5,836 nucleotides of DNA, from positions 1 to 5,836 of the forward strand of contig CAYVMD010000074.1 of the NCBI GenBank assembly GCA_964452465.1, written 5' to 3'. Below are positions 1-5,343 of the stretch, one piece after another (the stretch's first letter is position 1; each line of letters opens with the position of its first letter). The DNA is from CAYVMD01 sp964452465. Lineage in GTDB: Bacteria; Armatimonadota; JACIXR01. The translations under genes and the position numbers were made by a program. A model generated the notes under the pieces. That model was not told where the DNA came from. It did no database searches and was given only the letters and a program-made list of their open reading frames with translations.

Positions 1-827
1 CACCAATGCGCCCTTCTTCCCCACGCTTCCTCCTCCCCGAGCGCTCCATAGGAGTTCTCTATCTTCCCCCCTTGCATCTCCTCTAACTGGCTCGCCACCC
101 TAACCGATATGATTCCCCCTTCCTTGGTATCCCCAAAGAGGACATCTCCCTCGGTAGCGAAGAAGGAGATCTGGAAATCCATCATCCTTAGAGGAGAGGA
201 GATGTTGTAAAAGATCACCCTCCTTACCTCCGTCAAGACCTTTTCTCCCTCTCCATTCACCCAATCTACTAAACTCTCGAGGAAACCGTAGACGGGACCA
301 CTTACCACATTGCGCAGTCTCCTATGGACTTGCCTTCCATATTTTCCCTCCTCGCTCCAGTTATCCACTCCATTCACATCGCCATAAGCCACCCACAAGG
401 AGCGATGATGGGGATGGTCCTTGCGCTCGCCGGGCACATCCCTCATGGGGAAGTTGCGGGTCATTGGGATGTTAGAGGGACCGTTTAGGGGGTAGAAGAA
501 AGGGCGAGGAAGCTCGGGGCCGATGTTATAAGTGGTGAACAATTCCTCCCCTATTTTCACATCTACTTTTTCCCCGTTCTCTATTACTTTAATCCCCTCT
601 TTGGTTTCCCCTTCCACCACCTCGTAGATCCTTTCCTCCCCCTTGGAAAGAAAAGGAAGGATGAAGAAGAGCTTGGTTCCGTTCCCCTGCTGCCCCACCT
701 GGGCGGGAAAGGAAAATCCGGTCTCTGTATCCCTTAATATTAAAGAGGAAGGTAAAGTAGGAGGGCAATCAATGCAAAGAGGACAGAGTATACGCTGGTG
801 TCTTCCGGCGCGTATCTTAATCTTCAT
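1..827 (-). CDS. DUF6807 (PF14100, 'PmoA family') protein, C-terminus beyond the window
   Basis: This is a partial gene: 275 complete codons are visible and the frame stays open to the left edge. The family hallmark is at residues 138-157, an HPHHRSLWVAYGDVNGVD stretch followed by W157. Other typical pieces are a tG-x-x-x-P-x-Q segment (residues 36-46) and an R-x-Y-E-V strand (66-70). DUF6807 proteins are predicted beta-rich and have no proven reaction. They often sit beside sugar isomerases and Gfo/Idh/MocA dehydrogenases in carbohydrate-use loci, as here. The common name 'methane oxygenase PmoA' is misleading, because nothing here resembles particulate methane monooxygenase. There is no signal peptide, so it is probably cytoplasmic. 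Three cysteines (C15, C18, C21) form an unusual CxxCxxC near the N-terminus. The ATG start overlaps the upstream epimerase gene by 11 bp and follows a strong SD at 7 nt, so it is probably the last visible cistron of the leftward operon. The family call is fairly sure; the function is unknown. Confidence 0.85.
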   Translation of the reverse strand, partial: MKIKIRAGRHQRILCPLCIDCPPTLPSSLILRDTETGFSFPAQVGQQGNGTKLFFILPFLSKGEERIYEVVEGETKEGIKVIENGEKVDVKIGEELFTTYNIGPELPRPFFYPLNGPSNIPMTRNFPMRDVPGERKDHPHHRSLWVAYGDVNGVDNWSEEGKYGRQVHRRLRNVVSGPVYGFLESLVDWVNGEGEKVLTEVRRVIFYNISSPLRMMDFQISFFATEGDVLFGDTKEGGIISVRVASQLEEMQGGKIENSYGALGEEEAWGRRAHW

Positions 828-1638
828 AGGCGAACACCTCCCGGAGATATTGTAGACTTTTTATAGCACAAGTAGCAGGATCTGGGAAGACATCGAATAC
901 CTCCACCGAGACATACCCCTGATAGTCGATCTCCTTAAGGGCTTTCGCTATGGGCTGGAAGGATGTATCGCCGAAGCCGGGTCCCCTCCTGTTGGCGTCG
1001 TTGGCGTGGAAATGGCGCAGGTATTTGCCATTGTCCCTTATTATCTTTTCTATTGGCTCCTTTTCCGTGGACATAGCCTTCACATCCAGGTTGAGCCCCA
1101 GAAGGGGATGTCCTATCTCCTCGATCATCCTCACCGCTTCCTCGGCAGTGTTGAGGAAATTGGTCTCCTCGGGAGATAAGGGTTCAAGGCAGATGAATAC
1201 ATCCTTTTTCTCCGCCTCCTGAAGGACGAAGAGGAGGAACTCCTTCATTAGTCTCCAAGCCTCCTCATAGGTAAGGGAGGGGGGTATATCCCTTTGTTTG
1301 GGGGAACCAAAGACCATGATCCTTCCTCCCAATCCGTGGCAAAGGTCCACAAGGCTTCGCATATAAAGCGTTGTCTCATGGCGTATCTCCTCATCGGGGT
1401 GAAATACATGCAAACCCGGGGGCGAGACCAAGAGCCAATGTAGCCCTACTATCCTTAGATTATACCTCCCCGCCGTTTTTTTGATTTCCTCGATTTCCTT
1501 TGCTTCCATCTTCCTTACATCAGATGCAAGGGTGAAGGGAGCCACCTCTATCCCCTGATATCCCACTTCCGAGACGAATTTGCAAATCTTTTCCCACCGC
1601 CAGTTCAGGAATATCTCATTACATATGGAAAAACGCAA
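817..1638 (-). CDS. TIM-barrel sugar isomerase/epimerase, tagatose/psicose 3-epimerase type
   Basis: This 273-residue protein belongs to the AP endonuclease family 2 / xylose isomerase-like TIM-barrel fold (PF01261). Predicted metal ligands are E152 (ICLEPL), D185 (LNLD), H211 (HFHAND) and E246 (VSVEVF). R217 follows in an NRRGPG segment. These fall on the same numbers as the Mn-binding residues and substrate arginine known from ketose 3-epimerases such as A. tumefaciens D-psicose 3-epimerase, as I recall them. The two glutamates would act as the acid/base pair for C3 epimerisation. The histidine usual three residues after the Asp (H188) is alanine here, so the substrate may differ, for example a keto-polyol or inosose-like compound. 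The start is TTG, chosen because the SD AGGAGGTGA lies 7 nt upstream and because it opens directly into the first barrel strand (RFSICNEIF). The gene begins 7 nt after the previous stop and overlaps the next gene by 11 bp. The fold is secure; the substrate is unknown. Confidence 0.9.
   Translation of the reverse strand: MRFSICNEIFLNWRWEKICKFVSEVGYQGIEVAPFTLASDVRKMEAKEIEEIKKTAGRYNLRIVGLHWLLVSPPGLHVFHPDEEIRHETTLYMRSLVDLCHGLGGRIMVFGSPKQRDIPPSLTYEEAWRLMKEFLLFVLQEAEKKDVFICLEPLSPEETNFLNTAEEAVRMIEEIGHPLLGLNLDVKAMSTEKEPIEKIIRDNGKYLRHFHANDANRRGPGFGDTSFQPIAKALKEIDYQGYVSVEVFDVFPDPATCAIKSLQYLREVFAYED
835..842 (-). promoter_or_regulatory. Ribosome binding site for the DUF6807 gene
   Basis: GGGAGGTG on the minus strand lies 7 nt before the ATG at 827 and inside the last codons of the upstream epimerase gene. 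It fixes the start and implies translational coupling across the 11-bp overlap. Confidence 0.75.
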
Positions 1639-1645
1639 GGGACCT

Positions 1646-1654
1646 TCACCTCCT
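1646..1654 (-). promoter_or_regulatory. Ribosome binding site that decides a TTG start
   Basis: AGGAGGTGA on the minus strand lies 7 nt before the TTG at 1638. Its last three bases are the TGA stop of the upstream gene, so termination and re-initiation share the same site. No ATG is available near this position. Confidence 0.8.
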
Positions 1655-2479
1655 CAAGAGATCCTCCGCTTTCTCCCTTGCCCTCCTCAAAAATTCCGTT
1701 TTGTCCTCTCCCGTTTGGGGCACCACCTCCAACATAAATACGCCTTGGTAATTCGCTTTCCCCAATTCCTCGATGACCTCCCGCCAATCTATGAGCCCTT
1801 CTTCCGGGATCAAATGATCGTCCATAAACCCTCTATTATCGCTTATGTGGGTATGGATGATGCGCTCCCCGAACAATTCGAAAATCTCGAAGAGATTCCC
1901 TCCCAACAAAGCATGGGAGGTATCCAAACACAATCCCACCCCGGAGGGCAACCCCTCCAGGAGATAGGCGAGATCCTCGGCTTGCCCTCCCAAAAGATGC
2001 GGGAGGGAATTCTCCACTGCCAAGGAGAGGGGAAGACCACGGGAGTATTCGAAAAGCTCCTTGAGCCCCTCCCGGGAGAAGTCCAACAGTTTTTCCCTTT
2101 CCTCCCCTTCCACCCTTTCCCCCGCGTGAACCACGAGGATCTTCCCCCCCAAGCGATGAAGGAACTGCGCCCCCTTCTTCATTTGCCATAAAGTCCTTTC
2201 CCTCACCTCCGGGATGGGGGAGGATAGATTCCAGTCATCCCCATAGGGAAGATGGAAAGAGTAGGGAGTGAGGTGCAACTTTTGGAGGGTTTCCTTGAGG
2301 ATAACGACTTCCTCCTCCGAATCGAGATTTACAAATCGGGAACAGATCTCCACAAGGGTAAAACCTGCTTGGGCAAAGAGGGGCAAATTATCCATCAGCG
2401 CCTCCTCGAAGAAAGCCCCTGTCGATATGCCGATCTCCCATCTCTGCTGACGAATTTGGTGAAGGGCATCGCAGATCAT
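1646..2479 (-). CDS. TIM-barrel protein, endonuclease IV-like sugar phosphate isomerase/epimerase family
   Basis: This 277-residue protein is a PF01261 TIM barrel, but of a different subgroup from its downstream neighbour. It carries what looks like the full endonuclease IV-type metal set: H76 (FHLPY), H118 (VVHAG), E155 (AVEN), D186 and H189 (CLDTSHA), H211 (HTHISDN), D220 and H222 (DDHLIPEEG) and E251 (MLEV). Genes with the DxHLxPGEGxIDW-like signature are usually annotated as sugar phosphate isomerase/epimerase, and most are uncharacterised. A metal-dependent sugar epimerase, isomerase or dehydratase role is likely. An AP-endonuclease-like role is possible, given the primase gene just upstream. 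The barrel starts at about residue 14; the first 13 residues are a short extension. The ATG overlaps the primase stop as ATGA (4 bp), with GAGAGGA 6 nt upstream, so translation is probably coupled. Family placement is confident; the reaction is not. Confidence 0.88.
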   Translation of the reverse strand: MICDALHQIRQQRWEIGISTGAFFEEALMDNLPLFAQAGFTLVEICSRFVNLDSEEEVVILKETLQKLHLTPYSFHLPYGDDWNLSSPIPEVRERTLWQMKKGAQFLHRLGGKILVVHAGERVEGEEREKLLDFSREGLKELFEYSRGLPLSLAVENSLPHLLGGQAEDLAYLLEGLPSGVGLCLDTSHALLGGNLFEIFELFGERIIHTHISDNRGFMDDHLIPEEGLIDWREVIEELGKANYQGVFMLEVVPQTGEDKTEFLRRAREKAEDLLRR

Positions 2480-3867
2480 AGAAGGTCCTCTCTTTCCAAT
2501 AATTGCTCCCTATAGTCAACCAAATTAAAGGGACACCGTTCAGCGAAGCAGAGCCCTTTCTCTTTATGCGAAACGCAGTTGAAATCTAATCCTTGGTCCA
2601 GCCTTGTCTCTATCAAACTTGCAAAGATTCTAACCCTTTGCTCCGCCCGGAGGCAAGCATCATATTTGAACCAATAGTATCCCCAATGGAAATTCCTCTC
2701 GTATTTGGAGCGGATCAAGCCCGCTATATGGCGAGGATGCCATCCCTCGCTCATCAAAAACCGCGTGATGTGTTGGACCACTGCAGGCTCCAGAAGTAAA
2801 GGATTAGGATTCCTCAAAGGAAGGGAGACACAGGCGGGGTATTTATCCGAGGGCAATCTATCGTAGGAATCCCCCCACCTTTCCGGCGGTTCTTCTTCCT
2901 CTTCATAAAAATGTAGATGCGCCTTCCTCAAGGAAGAAGCAAGGTAATCTTCGAGGAGGCTCCTCGTTCCTTCCTGGGAGCGAGGGATGGAAACGGTTGT
3001 GCTTTGGGCTAACTCGCCTGCTTCCCTCAAATCCTTCCTCACCCTCAACATATCCTCAAAGGGGAGAACGAAGGGAAGGCAGGCAAAGGGGGGAAGTGCA
3101 GAGGCCTCCCTTCCATATATCTCTGGGTATATCTTATGCTTTCGGTAGGTGCTGAAAGCACAACGAAAATAGCGAAGATAGAGGGGATCGCCGAAGGCGG
3201 AAAGATCCAGGCAGATCGCCTCCCTCCCCTTCTTATTTCTTCCCACGATCGTTTCATCTATCACCACAGGAATGGGATACCTACCCTCCTGCAATAGCAA
3301 ATAGGCTAAATATTCCCCTAAAAAGCTCAATGCGTGAAAGGATTTGGCGTAGGATAAAGGGAGCAATTCCCCTCCTTTCCCTCTATATGCTTTGTATTTC
3401 CCCTCCACAGTTGGGGGCATAATCCCTATTCTCTCCAACTCGCCGAAAAGACGAGAACGGATGGAAATGCCCCAGATTATATGGAAGCCCCTGCCGGTCA
3501 TAACCGTAAGGGCTTCGATCCCTCTCATTCGGAGGATGTCCTGCATTTTCTCCAGAATTGGCAAAGCCTTCCCCAATGCTTCCTCTGGATTAATGTATAC
3601 CTCTCCCCGGAAGTCGAAGTTAACATAATCTATATCCATTAAAAAGAGGAGCAGTTCCTTATCCCAGAGGGAGCGAAGGATATCCCAACCTTGAGAAAGG
3701 ACCTGGTCCATGGTCTGGGGAGGGAAGAAGGCGACCGCCTCGGGAGAACGAGGACGCAGGCTTTCATGGGAACCCGCTATGAAGACGCTCGTCATCCTCT
3801 TTCCCCCACAATATTCCCTTATCCTTTCCCTAACCCCTGGGAGGGAATAGTATTCCCTTTCTTCCAT
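2476..3867 (-). CDS. Archaeo-eukaryotic primase (AEP)-like protein with C-terminal PriL-like cysteine domain
   Basis: This 463-residue protein shows the ordered motifs of the AEP (PriS/prim-pol) superfamily. Motif I is D78-x-D80 (FLMDIDYVN), the expected catalytic metal site. Motif II is G125-R-G-F-H129. A motif III candidate is D221 (ICLDLS), followed by R235 and R242-K-H-K, the basic stretch that normally contacts the NTP phosphates. An acidic linker (residues 320-330, EEEEE) separates this from a C-terminal region of about 120 residues. That region has C346 (YPACV), then helices including HPRHIAGLIRSKY, then C431-x8-C440-x4-C445. The spacing recalls the four-cysteine 4Fe-4S domain of the large primase subunit PriL. 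C405 is a further cysteine that might compete as a ligand. The likely activity is DNA/RNA primase or primase-polymerase. There is no helicase, Ku or LigD gene in the window. The ATG start fits a promoter with its -10 box 10 nt upstream and no SD. The gene is the first of the leftward operon. The AEP call is good; the Fe-S call is an inference from cysteine pattern alone. Confidence 0.75.
   Translation of the reverse strand: MEEREYYSLPGVRERIREYCGGKRMTSVFIAGSHESLRPRSPEAVAFFPPQTMDQVLSQGWDILRSLWDKELLLFLMDIDYVNFDFRGEVYINPEEALGKALPILEKMQDILRMRGIEALTVMTGRGFHIIWGISIRSRLFGELERIGIMPPTVEGKYKAYRGKGGELLPLSYAKSFHALSFLGEYLAYLLLQEGRYPIPVVIDETIVGRNKKGREAICLDLSAFGDPLYLRYFRCAFSTYRKHKIYPEIYGREASALPPFACLPFVLPFEDMLRVRKDLREAGELAQSTTVSIPRSQEGTRSLLEDYLASSLRKAHLHFYEEEEEPPERWGDSYDRLPSDKYPACVSLPLRNPNPLLLEPAVVQHITRFLMSEGWHPRHIAGLIRSKYERNFHWGYYWFKYDACLRAEQRVRIFASLIETRLDQGLDFNCVSHKEKGLCFAERCPFNLVDYREQLLEREDLL
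2486..2492 (-). promoter_or_regulatory. Ribosome binding site for the EndoIV-like TIM-barrel gene
   Basis: GAGAGGA on the minus strand lies 6 nt before the ATG at 2479, within the final codons of the primase-like gene. It supports the ATGA-overlap start rather than a later one. Confidence 0.55.
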
Positions 3868-3877
3868 GATCTTATTA

Positions 3878-3905
3878 ATTCTACATCTCTGGGAGCAGGA
3901 CGCAA
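3878..3905 (-). promoter_or_regulatory. Predicted sigma70 promoter of the leftward operon, giving a nearly leaderless mRNA
   Basis: On the minus strand, TTGCGT (3905-3900) and TAGAAT (3883-3878) are separated by 16 bp. The -10 box ends 10 nt before the ATG at 3867, so transcription should begin about 3-4 nt before the start codon. There is no SD in front of the gene, which agrees with leaderless translation. The match is good but not perfect. Confidence 0.5.
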
Positions 3906-3912
3906 TTTTACT

Positions 3913-3942
3913 TTGACAGGGGAAGGAAGCGTAGTCTATAAT
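3913..3942 (+). promoter_or_regulatory. Consensus sigma70 promoter of the argC operon, giving a nearly leaderless mRNA
   Basis: TTGACA (3913-3918) and TATAAT (3937-3942) are both perfect, with an 18-bp spacer. The -10 box ends 10 nt before the argC ATG at 3953, so the leader would be only about 3-4 nt. No SD precedes argC. No obvious inverted repeat or ArgR-type ARG box overlaps it, so it looks constitutive by sequence. Its -35 box is 7 bp from that of the divergent leftward promoter. Confidence 0.8.
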
Positions 3943-3952
3943 TTAAAGCAAG

Positions 3953-4981
3953 ATGCTTAAAGTGGGGATAATCGGCACAACAGGCTTGGTCGGCGAGACT
4001 TTGCTTTCCCTCCTGCTCCATCACAAGGAGGTAGAATTGACCCTCCTGACATCCGAACACGCAGGGGGACGCAAGGTAGGAGAGGTTATGCCTCGCTTCG
4101 GGGATGTGGATCTCCTCCTCCAACCCACCGATATAGAAGAGATAAAGAGGCGATGTGATGTCGTATTCATAACCAAGCCCCATGGCGAATCCATGGACAT
4201 GGCGAAGGAACTTCTCCCCGCGGGAATAAAGGTGATCGATTCGGGAGCGGATTTTCGCCTCAAAAAGGCGGAGGAGTTCCGGAAATGGTATGGGATAGAG
4301 CATTCCGCCCCGGACCTACTTTCAAAGAGCGTTTATGGTCTTCCCGAACTTCACAGGGAAGAGATCGAAAAAACGAACCTGGTGGCGGTGCCCGGATGTT
4401 ATCCTACCGCGGTTATCCTGGGATGTGCCCCCTTGGCAAAGGCGGGGCTCTTGGCCGGCGAGGTAATAGCAAACTGCTATTCCGGGGTTTCCGGAGCGGG
4501 GAGAACCTACAATCCCAGGGTGGGCAACCTTTTCATCGACTGCTATGAGAATTTGAAGCCCTACAATGTGCTCGCCCATCGGCATACCCCGGAGATGGAG
4601 CAAGAGCTCTCTCTCTTAAGCGGGGAAGGAGTAAGGGTCCTCTTCATCCCTCACCTGGCGCCGATAGAAAGGGGGATCCTTGCCACCCTTTATCTCAGGT
4701 TGAGGGAAAGGGTAAAGGAGGATCGGGCATTAGAACTTTATCGGGAGTTTTATGCCTCCGCTCCTTTTGTGCGCATTTTGAGCACCCCGCCCTCGACGAA
4801 ACTCGTAAGGGGAACGAATTTCTGCGATATCTTCGTTAAGACGGAGGGGCAATGGGCGATAGTTTTCTCCGCCATCGACAACCTGTTAAAGGGAGCAGCA
4901 GGGCAATCGGTTGAATGTTTCAATTTAATGAACGGGTTTCCTTGGGAAGAGGGGCTGTCGTTTGAGGAGGTGAAAGCATGA
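3953..4981 (+). CDS. argC: N-acetyl-gamma-glutamyl-phosphate reductase
   Basis: ArgC reduces N-acetyl-gamma-glutamyl phosphate to the semialdehyde with NADPH, the third step of arginine synthesis in the cytoplasm. The protein is 342 residues, normal for the family. It has the N-terminal dinucleotide-binding G8-x-x-G11-x-x-G14 after KVGIIG, and DSGADFR at 96-102. Next come the YGLPEL segment (128-133), the catalytic C149 in VPGCYPTA, and SGVSGAGR (177-184). H211 in HRHTPE is the usual catalytic histidine, followed by FIPHLAPIERGI (231-242) and the C-terminal LLKGAAGQ (311-318). All key residues are present. The start at 3953 opens directly into the first Rossmann strand, has no SD, and lies 10 nt after a perfect -10 box, so a leaderless transcript is likely. 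The stop overlaps the lipoprotein start by 4 bp. No other arginine gene is visible. A LysW-dependent (LysY) role cannot be excluded from sequence alone, but ArgC is the simplest call. Confidence 0.95.
   Translation: MLKVGIIGTTGLVGETLLSLLLHHKEVELTLLTSEHAGGRKVGEVMPRFGDVDLLLQPTDIEEIKRRCDVVFITKPHGESMDMAKELLPAGIKVIDSGADFRLKKAEEFRKWYGIEHSAPDLLSKSVYGLPELHREEIEKTNLVAVPGCYPTAVILGCAPLAKAGLLAGEVIANCYSGVSGAGRTYNPRVGNLFIDCYENLKPYNVLAHRHTPEMEQELSLLSGEGVRVLFIPHLAPIERGILATLYLRLRERVKEDRALELYREFYASAPFVRILSTPPSTKLVRGTNFCDIFVKTEGQWAIVFSAIDNLLKGAAGQSVECFNLMNGFPWEEGLSFEEVKA
4964..4973 (+). promoter_or_regulatory. Ribosome binding site for the lipoprotein gene
   Basis: GAGGAGGTGA lies inside the last codons of argC, with 7 nt between the GGAGG core and the ATG at 4978. 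It is a near-perfect SD and fixes the start at the ATGA overlap. Confidence 0.75.
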
Positions 4982-5343
4982 AATGGCGGAGAGCCTTAGC
5001 AGGGGGGATATTCCTATTGATTCTGGCAAGTTTACCTTTGGGGTGTGGTGGAGACCACCGCAACGATCTGAGCCGAATATTGGCAACTTATGGTCCCCCC
5101 GAGGACACGGATGCCACCTACACCCCCGATGGTATACACACCTTAACGATTTGGTATTGGTCGAAAGGCAAGGGGTTCGAGTTCGTGGAGCGTTCCTATA
5201 TTAGCATGAGGGGATTGGAGTGCGTGGAGCGTTATTACTGGGAATTGGAGAAGGAATATACTTTCACCCCCGTTCCACCTACGGAGAAGGAGAAGATAGA
5301 AGAGTTAAAGAGAACGCTGAGAGGAGGGACGAATATTGAGTGA
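4978..5343 (+). CDS. Small predicted lipoprotein of unknown function
   Basis: The 121-residue product starts with a lipoprotein-type signal: basic KWRR, a hydrophobic stretch (residues 6-21), then C23 in LPLGC followed by GG. The -3 position is proline rather than the usual L/V/I, so the lipobox is imperfect. The mature part (about 98 residues) is probably anchored outside the inner membrane. It contains LATYGPPEDTD (residues 35-45), then T-I-W-Y-W and a G-K-G-F-E-F-V strand. The order G-x-P, variable loop, W-x-Y/W recalls the small BamE/SmpA-like fold, but similarity is only of pattern. The C-terminus is charged and helical (EKEKIEELKR). No specific function is recognised. It overlaps argC by 4 bp and the oxidoreductase start by 8 bp, so it is translated as the middle cistron of this operon although no functional link to either neighbour is obvious. 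Confidence 0.8.
   Translation: MKWRRALAGGIFLLILASLPLGCGGDHRNDLSRILATYGPPEDTDATYTPDGIHTLTIWYWSKGKGFEFVERSYISMRGLECVERYYWELEKEYTFTPVPPTEKEKIEELKRTLRGGTNIE
5321..5328 (+). promoter_or_regulatory. Ribosome binding site that decides the TTG start of the oxidoreductase gene
   Basis: GAGGAGGG lies 7 nt before the TTG at 5336, within the end of the lipoprotein gene. No ATG or GTG is available before the first Rossmann strand, so this site supports the TTG start. Confidence 0.75.

Noticed and set aside
1..827. Methane monooxygenase subunit, from the 'PmoA family' label
   Set aside because: The HHRSLWVAYGDVNGVD signature is that of DUF6807. There are no membrane segments and no link to methane oxidation.
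1580..2191. Long plus-strand open frame of 203 codons
   Set aside because: It lies antisense to two clearly conserved TIM-barrel genes, has low-complexity P/Q/F-rich protein, and shows no family motif. It is a shadow of the purine-rich minus-strand genes.
817..2479. Recent tandem duplication of the two TIM-barrel genes
   Set aside because: The proteins have different metal-ligand sets and little alignable sequence beyond the fold, so they are old, distinct subfamilies.
2476..3867. CRISPR-associated or plasmid/phage replication primase
   Set aside because: No repeats, cas genes, helicase, integrase or origin-like iterons are in the window, and the neighbours are housekeeping or metabolic genes.
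3868..3952. ArgR-type ARG box or other palindromic operator
   Set aside because: No ARG-box-like AT-rich palindrome or clear inverted repeat was found by eye in the 85 bp.
3908..4303. Minus-strand open frame crossing the divergent promoters and argC
   Set aside because: It overlaps a fully conserved argC and the two promoters, and its product has no recognised family features.
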